Shown here one piece after another: positions 22,911-35,199 of a stretch of DNA of 64,000 nt (position 1 is its first letter; each line of letters starts with the position of its first letter). The notes below the pieces were generated by a model. The model was given only the letters and a program-made list of their open reading frames with translations. It was not told where the DNA came from and searched no databases. A program made the translations under genes and the position numbers. This stretch comes from Sequoia sempervirens. Lineage: Eukaryota; Streptophyta; Pinopsida; Cupressales; Cupressaceae. Location of the stretch: the NCBI GenBank assembly GCA_007258455.2, contig VDFB02373365.1, forward strand, positions 223,814,006-223,878,005, written 5' to 3'.

Positions 22911-23612
22911 TTAAGGATCAACGTATACTGTAACTTCCTTACCATCATAAGGAAATTTTAGGCATTGATGAAAGGTTGATGGGACCACTTGCATTGCATG
23001 GATCCACAATTGTCCCAAGAGAATGTTGTATGGAAACTCAAGATCTAGTACTTGACAAGTTATTTTTGTTATAGTTGGCCCTACTTGTATTGGCAGTCTT
23101 ATTATGCCCTCAGAATTTCTCTCCATATCATCGTAAGCCTTTATGGTGATACTCTTGTTCTTGTAAATCACTTGCTTTACCATTTTTAAGGTACATATAT
23201 TTAAACCTACACCCCCATCTATTAGGACTCTCTTGATTTTGTGTTTATGGACACAAACATTGAGATACAAAGCTTGATTGTGGAAGGATCTTTGGGGAAG
23301 GTCTTTTTCAGAAAAGACCAAGTAATGGGGTGAAGTGATAGTACCAACCATGGTTTGAAATTGATCAGTGTTGAGTTCGTTAGGTACCAAAGACTCAATG
23401 AGAGCTTTCTCCAGGATCTCTTTATGTGCTGGTGATATTTTTAAAATATCAAGAATGGAGATCAATATTGGAGTCTTCTTCAATTGTTCAACAATGCTAT
23501 AGTTAGTGGAAGGCTTGACGATGTCTTTCCTTGGAAGTGGGGCTCCTTGGATCGCGACTTTTCCTCTTTGGGTAGTCACATTGCATTTGGGGATTTTGCC
23601 TAGTATAGTCAC
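22911..23612 (-). pseudogene. Aspartic protease of the minus-strand Tat element
   Basis: This is an open minus-strand segment of 233 codons. RVLIDGGVGLNICTL holds the catalytic D-G-G motif; family members have DGG or DGS here. FPYNILLGQLWIHAM is the C-terminal ILG block. The upstream part (PLPRKDIVKPSTNYSIVEQL) links to gag. It aligns along its length with the plus-strand protease that the TRIM interrupts, and it shows the uninterrupted form. Confidence 0.9.
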
Positions 23613-23639
23613 GACATTGATATTTTGATCGGCTTGGGA

Positions 23640-26203
23640 GATAGTTCCTACAATTTCATCGTAGGTGAAGTTGGATTTTCGGTAGTCTTGACCTTTGCAT
23701 TTTTCATTTCCCCTAAAATGATGAGGAGTGAATCCTTGTATATTCCCATATCGCTATTATCAGAGGGTCCAGGACGATGTTCAATGTCGACCTCTCCTTT
23801 TTCTATTAAGTCTTGTACGATGTTCTTAAGTCTCATACAGTTATTTGTAGTGTGACCCTTGATCTTGTGGAATTGACATCAATCATTCTCATTGCACCGA
23901 GGGGGTTTGAAGTTTGGTTCATCGTAAGTTATTTTATCAAGATTATGAATCCTGATAAGGTTCTTTTGGACAATTTTATGCATAACTACCTCAAGATTTT
24001 CTCCCAACGAAGTGATTTTTCTCCTAAATTGATTATTCTACCTTGGCGGCCTCTTTGAATATCCTACCTTGGATTTGCTTCTTGTGTATTTTGTTGATTG
24101 TTTGGAGGATATGTGAGTTGATTATTTTGAGTATTGTTTGGTGGGTAATTTTTTTGATCTGTTTGGACATTGTTCTATGGGTTGCTAGGATTTTGTACGT
24201 TTCATATGAATTTTGCATCTACCACTCCATCGTTAGTAACGTTTTTGTTATTTTCTCATATTTTTGGTTTGTCATTTGAACTCGAAGCTTGGTCTTTTTT
24301 GTTGTATAGTTTAATGAATCCTCTTGCTATGAGGGCTCTTTCAATGAGTAAAGACTTTTTCAATAGTTTCCTCAAAATTACTAGGGCACAACATGGTGAG
24401 TTAGTAGCTAATGTCTACTTGTACATTGGTGACAAAGATATCTATCAGCTATTGCTCAGGGACGGGCCATTTACATTTGTTGGCTTTATGTCTCCATCTC
24501 TGTAAATATGAAGCAAATGCTTCCCCTTGGCTTTGTTTGATTTTGTACATATTGGGGACTGTTATATCTTGTTCTATATTGTATGAGAAATGATTGATAA
24601 ATTTGTCTGACGGCTCATCGAATGTTTTGATACCCAGTGATAGACAAGAGAACCACTTGATAGTGGCCCCGTCGAGACTTCATGGAAAAAGTCTCATTAA
24701 ATAGGTATCATTGTGATGTAGATCCATGCAAGCTACTAAGAATTATTGCACGTGCTCTATTGGATCCCCTCTTCCTCTATATTTGTCAACTTTTGGTATT
24801 TCAAAGTTCTTGGGGAAAGTTATCATAGATAAGTTTTGATCAAAGGGATATGGACATATATCTTGTAGAGTATAGCTTTTATTTGGCTTTCCAATTTGGA
24901 TGTGCAATATCCTTTGGTTGAGATTTTGTATTTGTAATGTTACATCATCACTAGGTGTATTTTTTTGGTAAGGAGAGACATTGTAACCTTCTTGCCCCAT
25001 AATGTTGTGTGTTGTATTGTGGGGTTTTCCCATATAATGGCCCTTAGACCATGTTTTTTTGTGGGTTTGTATATTGATGGGGTCCTTGAGGATCGATCTG
25101 GGCATGTTGTGTATTGAGGATTTTTTGTTGTTGTTGAAGTACACTGTCTTATTTTTTAGGTGTGTTATGTTTTTTTTGAGGTATGCTATGTTTTTGTTGA
25201 GGTACATTGTGTTGTTGTTGTTGAACATACATTTGATGTTGGGTTTTGTCATTCGGTGGTGTTGAAACGAATGTTTGGTGTTGAGGGTATTGGGTAGATG
25301 TTGATCCATGTTGATTTTGTGTGTTAGGATCATAGTATTATGTTTGAGGCATGTATTGCGTTTATTTTTGAATATTTATGTGGTACATGCCTTGATCTTG
25401 GGGCGATTGTTGATATATTTGTCGTCCTTTGTGTTAACATTTTGTGGCTGCATGTTTTGATTTTTCAAGAGATTTGGATTCTCTTGAGTATGTTGGGCTA
25501 CCACCACTTGTTCAATTTGTGATGGATTTCTATACAATAGATTCTCCACATTTTGGGGAAAATATTGGTCATTGACATGTGCATTTGAGAATAATGGTGG
25601 CATCTTGAGGTCTACTTTTGCTTTTGGTATTTGTCTTACCACCGATTGGTCTCCAAAAGGAATGTTGTTGGAATCTTTGAGGATTTCAACGTTAAAGTAT
25701 GTGGGCAACTTGGCCCCACTTTGTGCTAGCTTGAGGAAATATGTGTTAGGGTCCTTCCCAATAATCTTGTCCATTATTTTATGTAATTTTGGATCTTGGG
25801 AGCACTCATAAAGTTCTTCATCAGTGATTTCCTCGTCACTATCATACTCCTCTATGATCATGTCTATGGGATTAGAGGGTTGATCTTGTTGCCTAGTGAA
25901 TATGTCTTGATGTTGAAGGCATATGTCATCATCACTAGGTGGTTGACTTGGTTGTGCTTTAAATGTTGGTTGTTCTTTGGGAGTTGAGTATTTCCTAGGA
26001 TCATAACCACATGCTTGAGATTCCTCATTGGTGGTGTTGGTGTTTGGTACACTAGTTCTACTTTTATTGGCTTCCATCTTCTTGTTGTGTTGTGATCTTG
26101 TTGTAGTCATAAATGAACTCAAGAAACCTTGGTAAGTTTGAGGTAACAACTTATGGGAATGGAATGGCATTGTGTTTTGAGATTTGGTTTGATAAAATGA
26201 CAT
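23640..26203 (-). pseudogene. gag of the minus-strand Tat element
   Basis: The N-terminal part, 26203-25376, is an open segment of 275 codons, rich in Gln, Asn and Pro, with an acidic stretch (EEYDSDEEITDEELYE). After a frame change it continues at 25333-24743. The retrotransposon gag core lies at about 24720-24380 (LFPRSLDGATIKWFSCL, INHFSYNIEQDITVP, ASYLQRWRHKANKCKWP). A zinc-knuckle-like block, CQFHKIKGHTTNNCMRLK, is at about 23800-23880. Several stops and frame changes break it. Gag would form the particle shell and bind element RNA. ATG 26203 was taken as start because it opens the longest segment. Confidence 0.85.
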
Positions 26204-28188
26204 GAAAATAGGATATGTGTATACCTTGTGGACATTTAGGTTGTTGGGTTTTTGCTATGGGTTGGTGTTGTGATATGTGGATGATCAAGCTTGATGTTGG
26301 ATGGTAAGATTTTGCTACTTAACCCTATGATAAGGAGATGACCCAATTTTGGGTGTTGTTGGATAAATGAATCTATGATGTTTGGTGTTTGATTTGATGC
26401 TAGTTTAGAACACAATAGTTCACAAGACTCAAATCAATGCTTTGCTATGTTTTAGACAATATGGTGTTTTGCTTTACTTGAACTAGCTATGAGGTTGCAA
26501 GTAAAGGTTGCTCTGAAAACATAGCAAGATAATGGTTTAATTACTTGGGTTCAATACATGTGTCCAAGACTAGGTTGATGTTTGGTTGTTTATTTGGTGA
26601 TGTTGAAGGATGTTGATAAGCTATTGGTGCAAATGTTGTGTCCAAAAGATGGTAGTCATGAACCCTATGTAAACTAAGTCCAAAATGAAGGATGGTAATG
26701 TTGGATTTTGACTGACAGGTCCACTAATGTTCTTTGATAACTAAATGAAGTTTTTAGGCCAATGTTTAAAAATTAATTATTTTGACCAATTCTAAGACAA
26801 GTCTACAAGTAGGTCGATAGGGGTTATGTTTGAGACAATAGCGGCAAGGTTTTAGGTTAATAACAACTCTGTATTAAGACAACTATCACAAAGTTTTCCA
26901 AAAGTGGCTCTATTTTGACAATGATTGTCATAAACCAATGACAGAAATAGCAACTAATCTGAGCAATAGCAAGTAAAATTTAGATCAAGTGCAACAATGT
27001 TTGAGATAGTAGTGGTAAAACTTCGTAGTAGTGACTCTATTTTAGCAATTTCCAATTTTGTGATGGCAGTTTGTTCGATAAGTTTACAAGTTTTGACATT
27101 CATTTGATCTGATGTTTGAGACAATGTTTATGAGATACAAGTGATAAAACGCAACAAACAAAGTGCATAACTTGATCATAATGTTTTGATGGCAATAGGC
27201 CAAAATCAACCAAATTTACACTAGTAATAACACATCAAAAATCACTTCAAGTAGTTTTATCCCTAAGGTCAAAATCAGTGGTAACATTTTTAGGCCCACA
27301 ACTTGGAAGCTCCTTCAACTCAAGGGTAGGGACACCCAAAGGGATGTATACACTTAATCCTTTCAAGAGTGGACAGATAAGGGTCTCCTAGAATGGAACG
27401 ATAACCCAAATCACCATTTCCTCATAAAGCTATAAGTAGCTTATGCTAAGTCGGGGATTTATGTCTCAACTCAAGGGAGTTCATATGGTGAGTAAAAAGA
27501 TTTAGGGTACGATGTGCATCCCTTGCACTGAAAATATCACCAATACATGATCAATCCATAAGGTGGGCAACTACTATAAGATTCTTAGTCACTGATCGAG
27601 GGACTAACACCTTGTGAGCGCTCAGCAAGCCACTTAAGGCTCTAACCAATCCTACTAGGGGCTCTATATAGACTAAGGTACCTCCCCATTCTAAATGGCA
27701 TTGTCGGAAAAGGATAACGCCAATTAGATCTTGGTGTTTAACCTTGATCGATTTATATAGCGGCTTGAGGGAAAAGCTGCTTTGAGTCACCTTGAGTTCT
27801 CCAGTGTGAGATGTATCTCAAGGCAGGCCCGATCTAAAGGTAATGATGTAAAAATATGCAAAGATCCCAAAGTGTTTCTCGTCACCTAGGATTTTCAAAA
27901 AGACACAAGGGGAGAGGATGCGCACTTGGCTTGACAATCACATTGAACACAATAGAAAATTTATAATAGTTTGATTTTAAGCCCAAAAATGAAGTATTTT
28001 AAAGATACCAATTCATGTTTTAGATGCACCAACTTCAAATATTTGATATTTTCAAACAAGAAATTCCATAAATCATTTGGTTGTCATTGCAATAAGAAAA
28101 GATGAAACGTTCAATTTTATGCACCAAAACGAAATGTGAAGATTATAACCAAGTTTTAATGCACCAAATACAAATGTTCAAGTTGTCT

Positions 28189-28477
28189 TGTTCATTTTTA
28201 TTGCATCAAAAGAAAATGAGTTCTTTTTAAGAGCACCAAATGTAAACATTCAAGTTTTCTTGTTCATTTTTAATGCACCAAAAATAAAGTGAGTTCGTTT
28301 TAAGAGCACCAAACGTAAACATTCAAGTTGTCTTGTTCATTTTTAATGCACCAAAAGAAAGTGAGTTCATTTTAAGAACACCAAATGTAAACATTCAAGT
28401 TGTCTTGTTCATTTTTAATGCACCAAAAGAAAGTGAGTTTGTTTTAAGAGCACCAAATGTAAGCATTTTAACTACTT
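28189..28477. repeat. 72-bp tandem repeat, four copies
   Basis: Units start with TGTTCATTTTTA at 28189, 28261, 28334 and 28406 (periods 72, 73 and 72). A partial unit lies upstream. Each carries AATGCACCAAAA and GAGCACCAAATGTAA. The array lies about 110-400 bases inside the PBS, in the untranslated leader. Confidence 0.9.
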
Positions 28478-28585
28478 AAAAGAACATTTATACAAAAATT
28501 CTTTGAAAATTAAAAGGCCTTGGATCGTTCATCAACTTTGCAAGCAAACGGCTAGTTCTTCACACAAAAACACACCATAACCCTA

Positions 28586-28600
28586 CAAGGGTTGCACCAA
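28586..28600 (-). other. Primer binding site of the minus-strand Tat element
   Basis: On the minus strand, LTR end TCTAACA is followed by TTA and then TTGGTGCAACCCTTG. The position and the TGG start fit a PBS. The matching tRNA was not identified. Confidence 0.6.
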
Positions 28601-28603
28601 TAA

Positions 28604-30182
28604 TGTTAGAAAACCTCACAAACAATAAAATAATCAATAATTAGGGTTAGATACTCTACGAATTCAATAATTTTTTAAAAAAATTGACACAAACTCAAAA
28701 AAAAAAGGTAGTAGTGGACTTGTTACCTGCAATAGCAACCCTATATTTAGTACGACTACGGCTTTTCGAGATGATAGCAGTAGTATTTTGGGTCGATAGC
28801 AGCTCTATTTATGGTGAAAGTGGCTTTGTAATGTCAATTCAAATACCCATACTCAAAAACCTACAACACAAAAAAGATAATAGCGGATTTCTCAACAATA
28901 GCGACCATATTTGGGTCGATAGCAGCCAGATTTGGGTCAATAGCGGCAAAACAAAAGCGATGGATGTGTTCAGATTTTAAGGTGAAAATGTTCTAGTTAG
29001 CAAAAGAAATTATTGAAAAGGGCATCTGCAACCAAAAACCTGTAACTACTCACCAAACAAAATGAAAATATTAAAGTTAAGGACCTAGGTCCCACTAGGC
29101 GTGCTAGAATGTGTAAGGGGGAAATTAGATAAATGGAAATACATAAATGAAGTCAAATGAATTGAAATTAAAAAAAAAAAAAAAGAAGATAAATCCCAAC
29201 TTACTCATGAAATGCGATTGAAAAGCCATGAATTCAACAAGAAATGTTAGCATAAACGAATTTAAAAGCCTACAATTTTACCACCCATGTCAAAGTGTAT
29301 TCGTATTGATAATGGATGTTGGATTGTTTGATCAATACGAAGCCTTCATGTGCAAAATATTCAAAGGTAGTAGTAATGGTGATCTAGAATGCAAGTATTT
29401 GCTCAATGTGCTTCAATAGCCAATTTGACATGATCTCTCCACAAAATTTCCATTTGTTATTTGATTGTTTGTGAGAAGGAAGAAGGTTGTTTTATATATT
29501 TTTTAGGTTTTAGATGAACGACCAGGATTCAACAATGAAAGATCACGATCAATGGTTAAGAACCATTGAGAGGAAATAGATTGATCAATTAACTCCTCTG
29601 ATTGATCCAATTAAGGATTTTAATTGAATAATTAGTGGGATTAGATTGAATGATTCGTGGGATTGAAGAAGTAAGGTTGTGTGTTTAATGGGATTGAAGA
29701 AATTAGACTGAGAAATCAGTGGTCATGATTTACTCAATCAAGACATGTGAGGATGTATTAATTAATTTAATAATTAATTAATGTTTGAGAGGAATGTGCA
29801 AGTTGTCTTTGACTTTAATAAATAAAGGTATATTTATTTATTTGACCACGTTGAGTGATTTAGGGGAAATTGAATAATTGATTTAATTATTCAAATTTGT
29901 AGAAGGAAAAGTAGGTTAATTAAATAACTAATGATAACTATTCAATTAATTTAGATGAGTAAGTAATGTTAGTGACATAATTAAATAACATGTTTATTTA
30001 ATTAATCAGGAGGAATAAGGTTAAATTAGATGATGACATAGTGAATTAATTAAACAATTCAAGATTATTTAATTAATAGAGGAAAATAGGGTTAATGATG
30101 CAAATGATGTTAAGTGACACGGATAATGGAAAATGTGGTTTAGGATATGTGATATGTGTTAGGTCATTTTTATATGTCTACA
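28604..30182 (-). repeat. 5' LTR of the minus-strand Tat element
   Basis: In minus orientation it starts TGTAGACATATAAAAATG at 30182 and ends TCTAACA at 28604 (1579 bases), directly before the PBS. A TATA box, AATATATAAAAC, lies mid-LTR near 29488-29503 on the minus strand, which suits a U3/R boundary. The 28720-28960 part has GGGTC(A/G)ATAGC minirepeats. No second copy was found downstream of integrase, so both ends could not be compared. Confidence 0.65.
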
Positions 30183-30199
30183 AATATCATGTTGGAATC

Positions 30200-30623
30200 A
30201 ATCACTCTAATACCATGTTGAAGTGAGTAGCCAGGATCAAACCAAGATCATCAATCTACACCAAATAACCTTCACACACAAGAGAGAAACAACAACAATA
30301 GATGATATTCTACCAAACAAGAATACAATATCTTACAAGATGTTTACAATGAAAGAAAAGCCTTGCTCATATAGGCAAGGTGAGAGATAGGATTAGACAA
30401 GATCATGACAAGTGTCTTCATCTTATAACATGAGACAACTAACTTAACAAATAGTAAATGACCTAGGACACAAGAAGTAAATGAGATAAGATAAGATAAG
30501 ATAAGGTTTCATCAAGAAAACTAATACTTTTAGAAAAATTCCTACCTAGACCTAAGTAAACTTAACATGTGAATAGGACCTACTAGTGGACTAGTTAGGT
30601 AAAATACCATATTCACACCAACA
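30200..30623 (-). mobile_element. Copia-type LTR with PBS, minus strand
   Basis: The LTR is 30216-30623 (408 bases). In minus orientation it starts TGTTGGTGTGAATATGG and ends CTTCAACA. TGGTATTAGAGTGATTG, a tRNA-Met type PBS, follows at 30215-30199. The internal region is cut after about 33 bases by the LTR of the Tat element, which begins at 30182. A TATA box lies in an imperfect palindrome, CCTTGCCTATATGAGCAAGG, at about 30361-30380. A related fragment lies at 59285-59690. Confidence 0.75.
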
Positions 30624-33213
30624 CTGTATAGAAAATACAAAATAAGAAACCATAAATGGTAAATAATAAACCATGAGAGAATACCACCCCAAAAAGAATT
30701 TCAAAATCTCCATGAGGAATTTCTACTCTCAAGTCACATGATGTGTTAGCATGCTAATATTAGAAGGTCCTTTTATGTTGTCATAATTTGTCATAACCCA
30801 CTCACCAATTAAGGCACTCTATTTTGTCTTTGTTATCTCTATTCAAATATGTCTTACGATGTTTCATAATATTGGTCAAAATTCTAAATTTGTAGCTCTC
30901 TTATAATCAATGCTCTTATACATCATATGATACAACATAAGTAATTCCCATCTTACAATATCATAAGTTGTTCTTACACATGATGATGGTATTAGACACT
31001 CTTACAACCTCTTACACACATTATAAATATCGACATGTGGCCAAGAATGCCACCTTAAAATGGGACATCCTACTTTCTATGTGAGAACAAAATAATAAAT
31101 AAATACAGCTAATTAATAGATATGAAACATTGTGATACAAGATTAAGACACCTTTCCCAATAGTCCAAGTCTTGGTTGGATGATAGCCAAAGTTCATAGT
31201 GTAGGAATGGTCCATGTAGGTTACAACAAATGATAATGGAGAAAGTGGTACCTTATTAAGTACCATAGTAAATAATCACATGTATTAGTTCGCCCAAGAT
31301 AAAATAGCATGCACATGACACCAATAATCCTACACACATTGATATAGTGTTGTATTTCTAACATCATATATGGTTAAAATCAAAGTTATAGTGTCTAGCT
31401 TTTTGAACCATAAAGTGAAACTTTTTCCAAATTTTAAAACATAAGTTATAACAAATCAAACCAACAAATTTGACAAGTAAATTTACGGTTGAATACGGTT
31501 GAATCATGTTATATTTGAAATGATGAATGTAAAATAAATATTAAAAATCATTAAAATTCATCAAATTTATGTTATTATCCAAATATTTTTGGTCAAGGCC
31601 AAAGACATAAGTTTATCTAAAAATACATATATGTGATCTAAAAATATAGTGTAGTTTGCCTCTTATAACCCATTGATCTATTTTGAGTTCTAATCATTTA
31701 GAATCAACAATACTAAAATAAAAGGACAACTAAAATAATTGTTGAACTATGGACATTGTAAACTCTTACATGTTTATGAAACTTATAATTTGCTACTAGA
31801 GTTTACACCTAATATATTCACCTAGTTTTCAAACTAACATGTCATAATTTCTAGCAACATATTTTTTTTATATGTGAAATTTGTTTACAAATCTCTTTGT
31901 TCTAATCAACATTGCAAAGTCACATAATAGGGGAATTTTCATGCCTCTTAATTAACAATGTTTTTCTTGCATATATTGATAAATCAAATACTTGGAATTA
32001 ATTCCTATATTTTTTCTTACAAATCGTGCCTACAAATAGTAGCAATTTTACACGAAACCGGTTTTTTATAATTTTATATAAAAATATTTAATAGATCAAA
32101 AATATTAAATACTTTATTGTACGTCCTAGACCCTATTGCTACTTTTACCTTCCTATATTGCAAGGTAATATCAATTGAACTAGGTTTTGAGACAAGCCTT
32201 ACTCACCAAGCTTATACATGTTATCAAAATACTATGTCCATAAGTAGTTTATCTTTTGAAGATCAAATAGATCTTGTGCCAAATGACTTTAGTCAAGTAC
32301 CACAGGAAATCCACTCTCATAGAGATTCAGTGAAATACTCAAAGAATTCTAACAAATGCCCTTTACTAATATTTTTAAAATTAATAATATAGGCACTATT
32401 AACATAAGAATATGCAACAACCCCAATAAAGTGGCTAATTATACATATGTGGATTGATATCTAGTTCACTACCCCAAATCTAAGATTCGGGTTACAAATC
32501 TAAGGTACTTTTTAGTTTTGTTTGTACTTAATCAACTAAAGTATCTTGAATTTAAAAAAATCTATATCTTTGAGATAGGCTACATCTTAGGTTAGTAAAT
32601 AATATGTTTATTGCAAATGGGAAAGAGCGTATCTTACCCAAATAATTTCAAATGATTTTATATTGGAGTTTAAAATGTTTTCTGACAATACTATATATGA
32701 TTCTTGAAAAAGTTGAGAGAATGATGAGTTAAAATGCATGAAGTATAAATCTTTAAAAGGTTTTGTTGGAAAAGGTTTATATAAAATCCAAGGTAGAACA
32801 GGGTTCTACTATACAAGATAAAACTTTAGATTCAACCCATAGAAGGTTACGTTCGTGTCAAAGCAAAGTGGGTCTAAACAACCAATAGTCATAACCTCGT
32901 AGAAAGTAACTAAATGCAAAAGCAAGAAAATTCAAATTGAACCACTCAAATATCTACAAAGTATACCATGTGAATAGCCTGTTGATTAGTAAAATAATTG
33001 AAAATTTTGTCTATCTTGTTCATTTATTAGTCTAAAACATATAAAATTAGAAATGAAATGTGGCAAACAATTGTATAATCTCTTCAGTTTCTAGAGAAAA
33101 TCCTCCTTTAGATTCTAGATGTTTTAGATTTTTGGGTGTTATATATATTTACTCTTTAAAATTGTTAACTCACCAATTTTGAGCTTTGGAAGGTCAATAT
33201 CATCGATCAATTG
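30624..33213. other. AT-rich non-coding region
   Basis: No gene, RNA gene or clear element boundary was found. A short AGATAAGATAAG run lies just before it, at about 30485. The open frame at 32117-32392 has no recognisable feature and no support. Confidence 0.5.
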
Positions 33214-33725
33214 AATGTTGATTTATGAATAAACTTACACCTCAACATTTTTTGAATGGCATACTTCACCACACATTAAATGAAAAATTATTCAACTTTT
33301 AGAACATTAATTTGATTTCATTTGATTTTGGGCAATGGGGAATATGGATTGTGGTATTTAATGTGTGCATATGTGATGGTTGCAATAAGAGGGTAAACTC
33401 AACAACTAATCATATCTTTTTCAACATTGTAAGCTATATTGATGAGGAAATTTTATGTACACATCAAGATCATTGAGAGATGCATGTTGATTTATGAATA
33501 ATTGGACACCTTAGTTTGTCTCTCAAATGTCATACCTCACCACATGTTGCAATAAATATTACTTGACTTCCAAGACACTGATTTGATTTGATTTTGGGTA
33601 TATGGGGCATGTTGATTGTGGTATTTACATGTGCATTGATTCACGTGAAGGTTGCAATAAGTGGGTAAACTTAATAGTCAATCACATTCTTTCAACATTT
33701 CAAACTATATTGATGAGAAAAAATT
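33214..33725. repeat. Diverged tandem duplication of about 270 bp
   Basis: ATGTTGATTTATGAATAA starts a unit at 33214 and again at 33484. Both copies continue in step through CATACCTCACCACA-like, GATTTGATTT..TTTTGGG, TTGTGGTATTTA, GGTTGCAATAAG.GGGTAAA and TATATTGATGAG. They differ at many sites and by small indels. Confidence 0.8.
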
Positions 33726-33925
33726 AGCAAAATAATGGATTGATATTTGCAAACTCATTAAAAAAAAAAGCTATTAAAATTCAATAAATACTTTAGTAAA
33801 CTACTCTTGGTAGGAAGTAATAATTGCTAACACAACTGTTCATACATAAGAATACTCAAACATTTAATAAGAACTAACATTTTTTTTAAATAATAAAATA
33901 ATTGAATTATATAGATATCAACATC

Positions 33926-35025
33926 TTGTCTTTATATAGACATTACAACTTTACAAGGAAGTATACATCTAAACCAAATGTCATCATTTAGCTATCTTGT
34001 TAGGTGTAAGAAGATCCAATCAATCAAAATCTTCAAAAAATCGAACCTCTCCAATCACAATTTAAAAAATTTGAACCTTGACAAATAATATAATATTATC
34101 ACACGAACCCTCTTGAATTCTCTCCCCTCTTTATCTTTCCAATTGAATTCCCTCAACCTTTGGCAATGTAAAATGTCAACAGGCAAATAAGTACGATTAG
34201 ATAAACAGTAAAAGTTTATGTCATCTTCAGTTATGGCGTATGATAGACCAAATAGAATAAGAAGCGAGACATTATGTTTGATAGAAAAGCTGAAAGCTCC
34301 AACATTATGAGCCGCCTGCTAGTCTCAACTAACTAGTATGAAGATAAGGTGACTTTTGCAGTCTAATTGTGAGTCTAATAAATCTCATACTATATGTAGC
34401 CTATCAGCTAATTAATAAAAATAAGTGAATTATATCGATATTATGATATTGCTATCAAGATTCAACTGTGTAGTTTTATGAGTAAAACTCATTGACCCAT
34501 GTTTCATGAGTAATGGTTCACGAGAACCCATCTCTCATGATAATGAATGATCCACTTATCACTCATTGCATCTAGGTGATGCTCACATAGGTGAAGCACT
34601 AGGCCTTCTTGGGAGGTCACCCATCCTAGTAATGCATTACAACTTGTCTTTATATAGACATTACAACTTTACGAGGAAGTATACATCTAAACCGAATGTC
34701 ATCATTTAGCTACCTTGTTAGACATACAAAAATCCAATCAATCAAAATCTTCAAAAAATCGAACCTACTCCAATCACAATTTAAAAAAATTGAACCTCAA
34801 CAAAAGACATAATATTATTGCGCCAACCAAATTGAATTCCCTCCCCCTCTTATCTTTCCAATTGAATTCCCTCAACCTTGACAATATAAAATGTCAACAG
34901 GCAAATAAATATGATTAGATAAACAGTAAAAATTTCTGTCATCTTCAGTTAAAAGCTAACATTATGAGCCGCCTGCTGGTCTCAACGAACTGGTATGATA
35001 TAAGGCGACTTTTGCAGTCTAATAA
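33926..35025. repeat. Direct repeat pair (33926-34375 and 34648-35025)
   Basis: Both copies begin CTTGTCTTTATATAGACATT and run through AGTATACATCTAAACC, TCTTCAAAAAATCGAACCT, ATGTCAACAGGCAAATAA and ATTATGAGCCGCCTGCT to ACTTTTGCAGTCTAAT. The first copy has about 60 extra bases near 34233-34290. A spacer of about 270 bases between them holds a 5S rRNA-like scrap. Confidence 0.85.
34590..34640 (-). pseudogene. 5S rRNA-like fragment
   Basis: On the minus strand this reads ACTAGGATGGGTGACCTCCC, then AAGAAGGCCTAGTGCTTCACC. The first 20 bases match the conserved 3' part of plant 5S rRNA, and what follows resembles its 3' end. The 5' two-thirds of 5S rRNA is absent, so this is not a 5S gene. Cassandra-type TRIM LTRs and 5S-derived SINEs carry such segments; no LTR boundary was found, so the source is open. 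Confidence 0.6.
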
Positions 35026-35199
35026 ATTAACAGAAGTTTCCAGAAAATTCCTACGCTTTTTAACTTTATTATGACATCTGAATTAATCGCCGTCTTGACC
35101 ACAGACAACAGATGGCCGGCAAGTCGGCGTTTTATTTATCGGATTGTCCACGTCATCATTTGGACGGCAATTAGAGGGGTTGCTATCAGACAATTTTTC

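Larger units (their letters stand above)
26204..28603 (-). other. 5' leader of the minus-strand Tat element, non-coding
   Basis: It lies between gag and the PBS. It contains CAATAGCGGC-like and AGTGGCTCTATTTT-like scattered repeats at 26820-27060. Related words (GGGTCGATAGCAGC, GGGTCAATAGCGGC) recur in the LTR at 28770-28960. No gene was found. Confidence 0.6.

Noticed and set aside
28189..28477. CRISPR-like array
   Set aside because: Units are contiguous with no unique spacers, and the setting is a plant retrotransposon leader.
34590..34640. Possible 5S rRNA gene
   Set aside because: Only the 3' part is present; the internal promoter region of 5S is missing.
35082..35173. Short inverted pair (AATCGCCGTC and GACGGCAATTA) suggesting a tiny MITE
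   Set aside because: The arms are about 11 bases with mismatches and no flanking duplication was seen.
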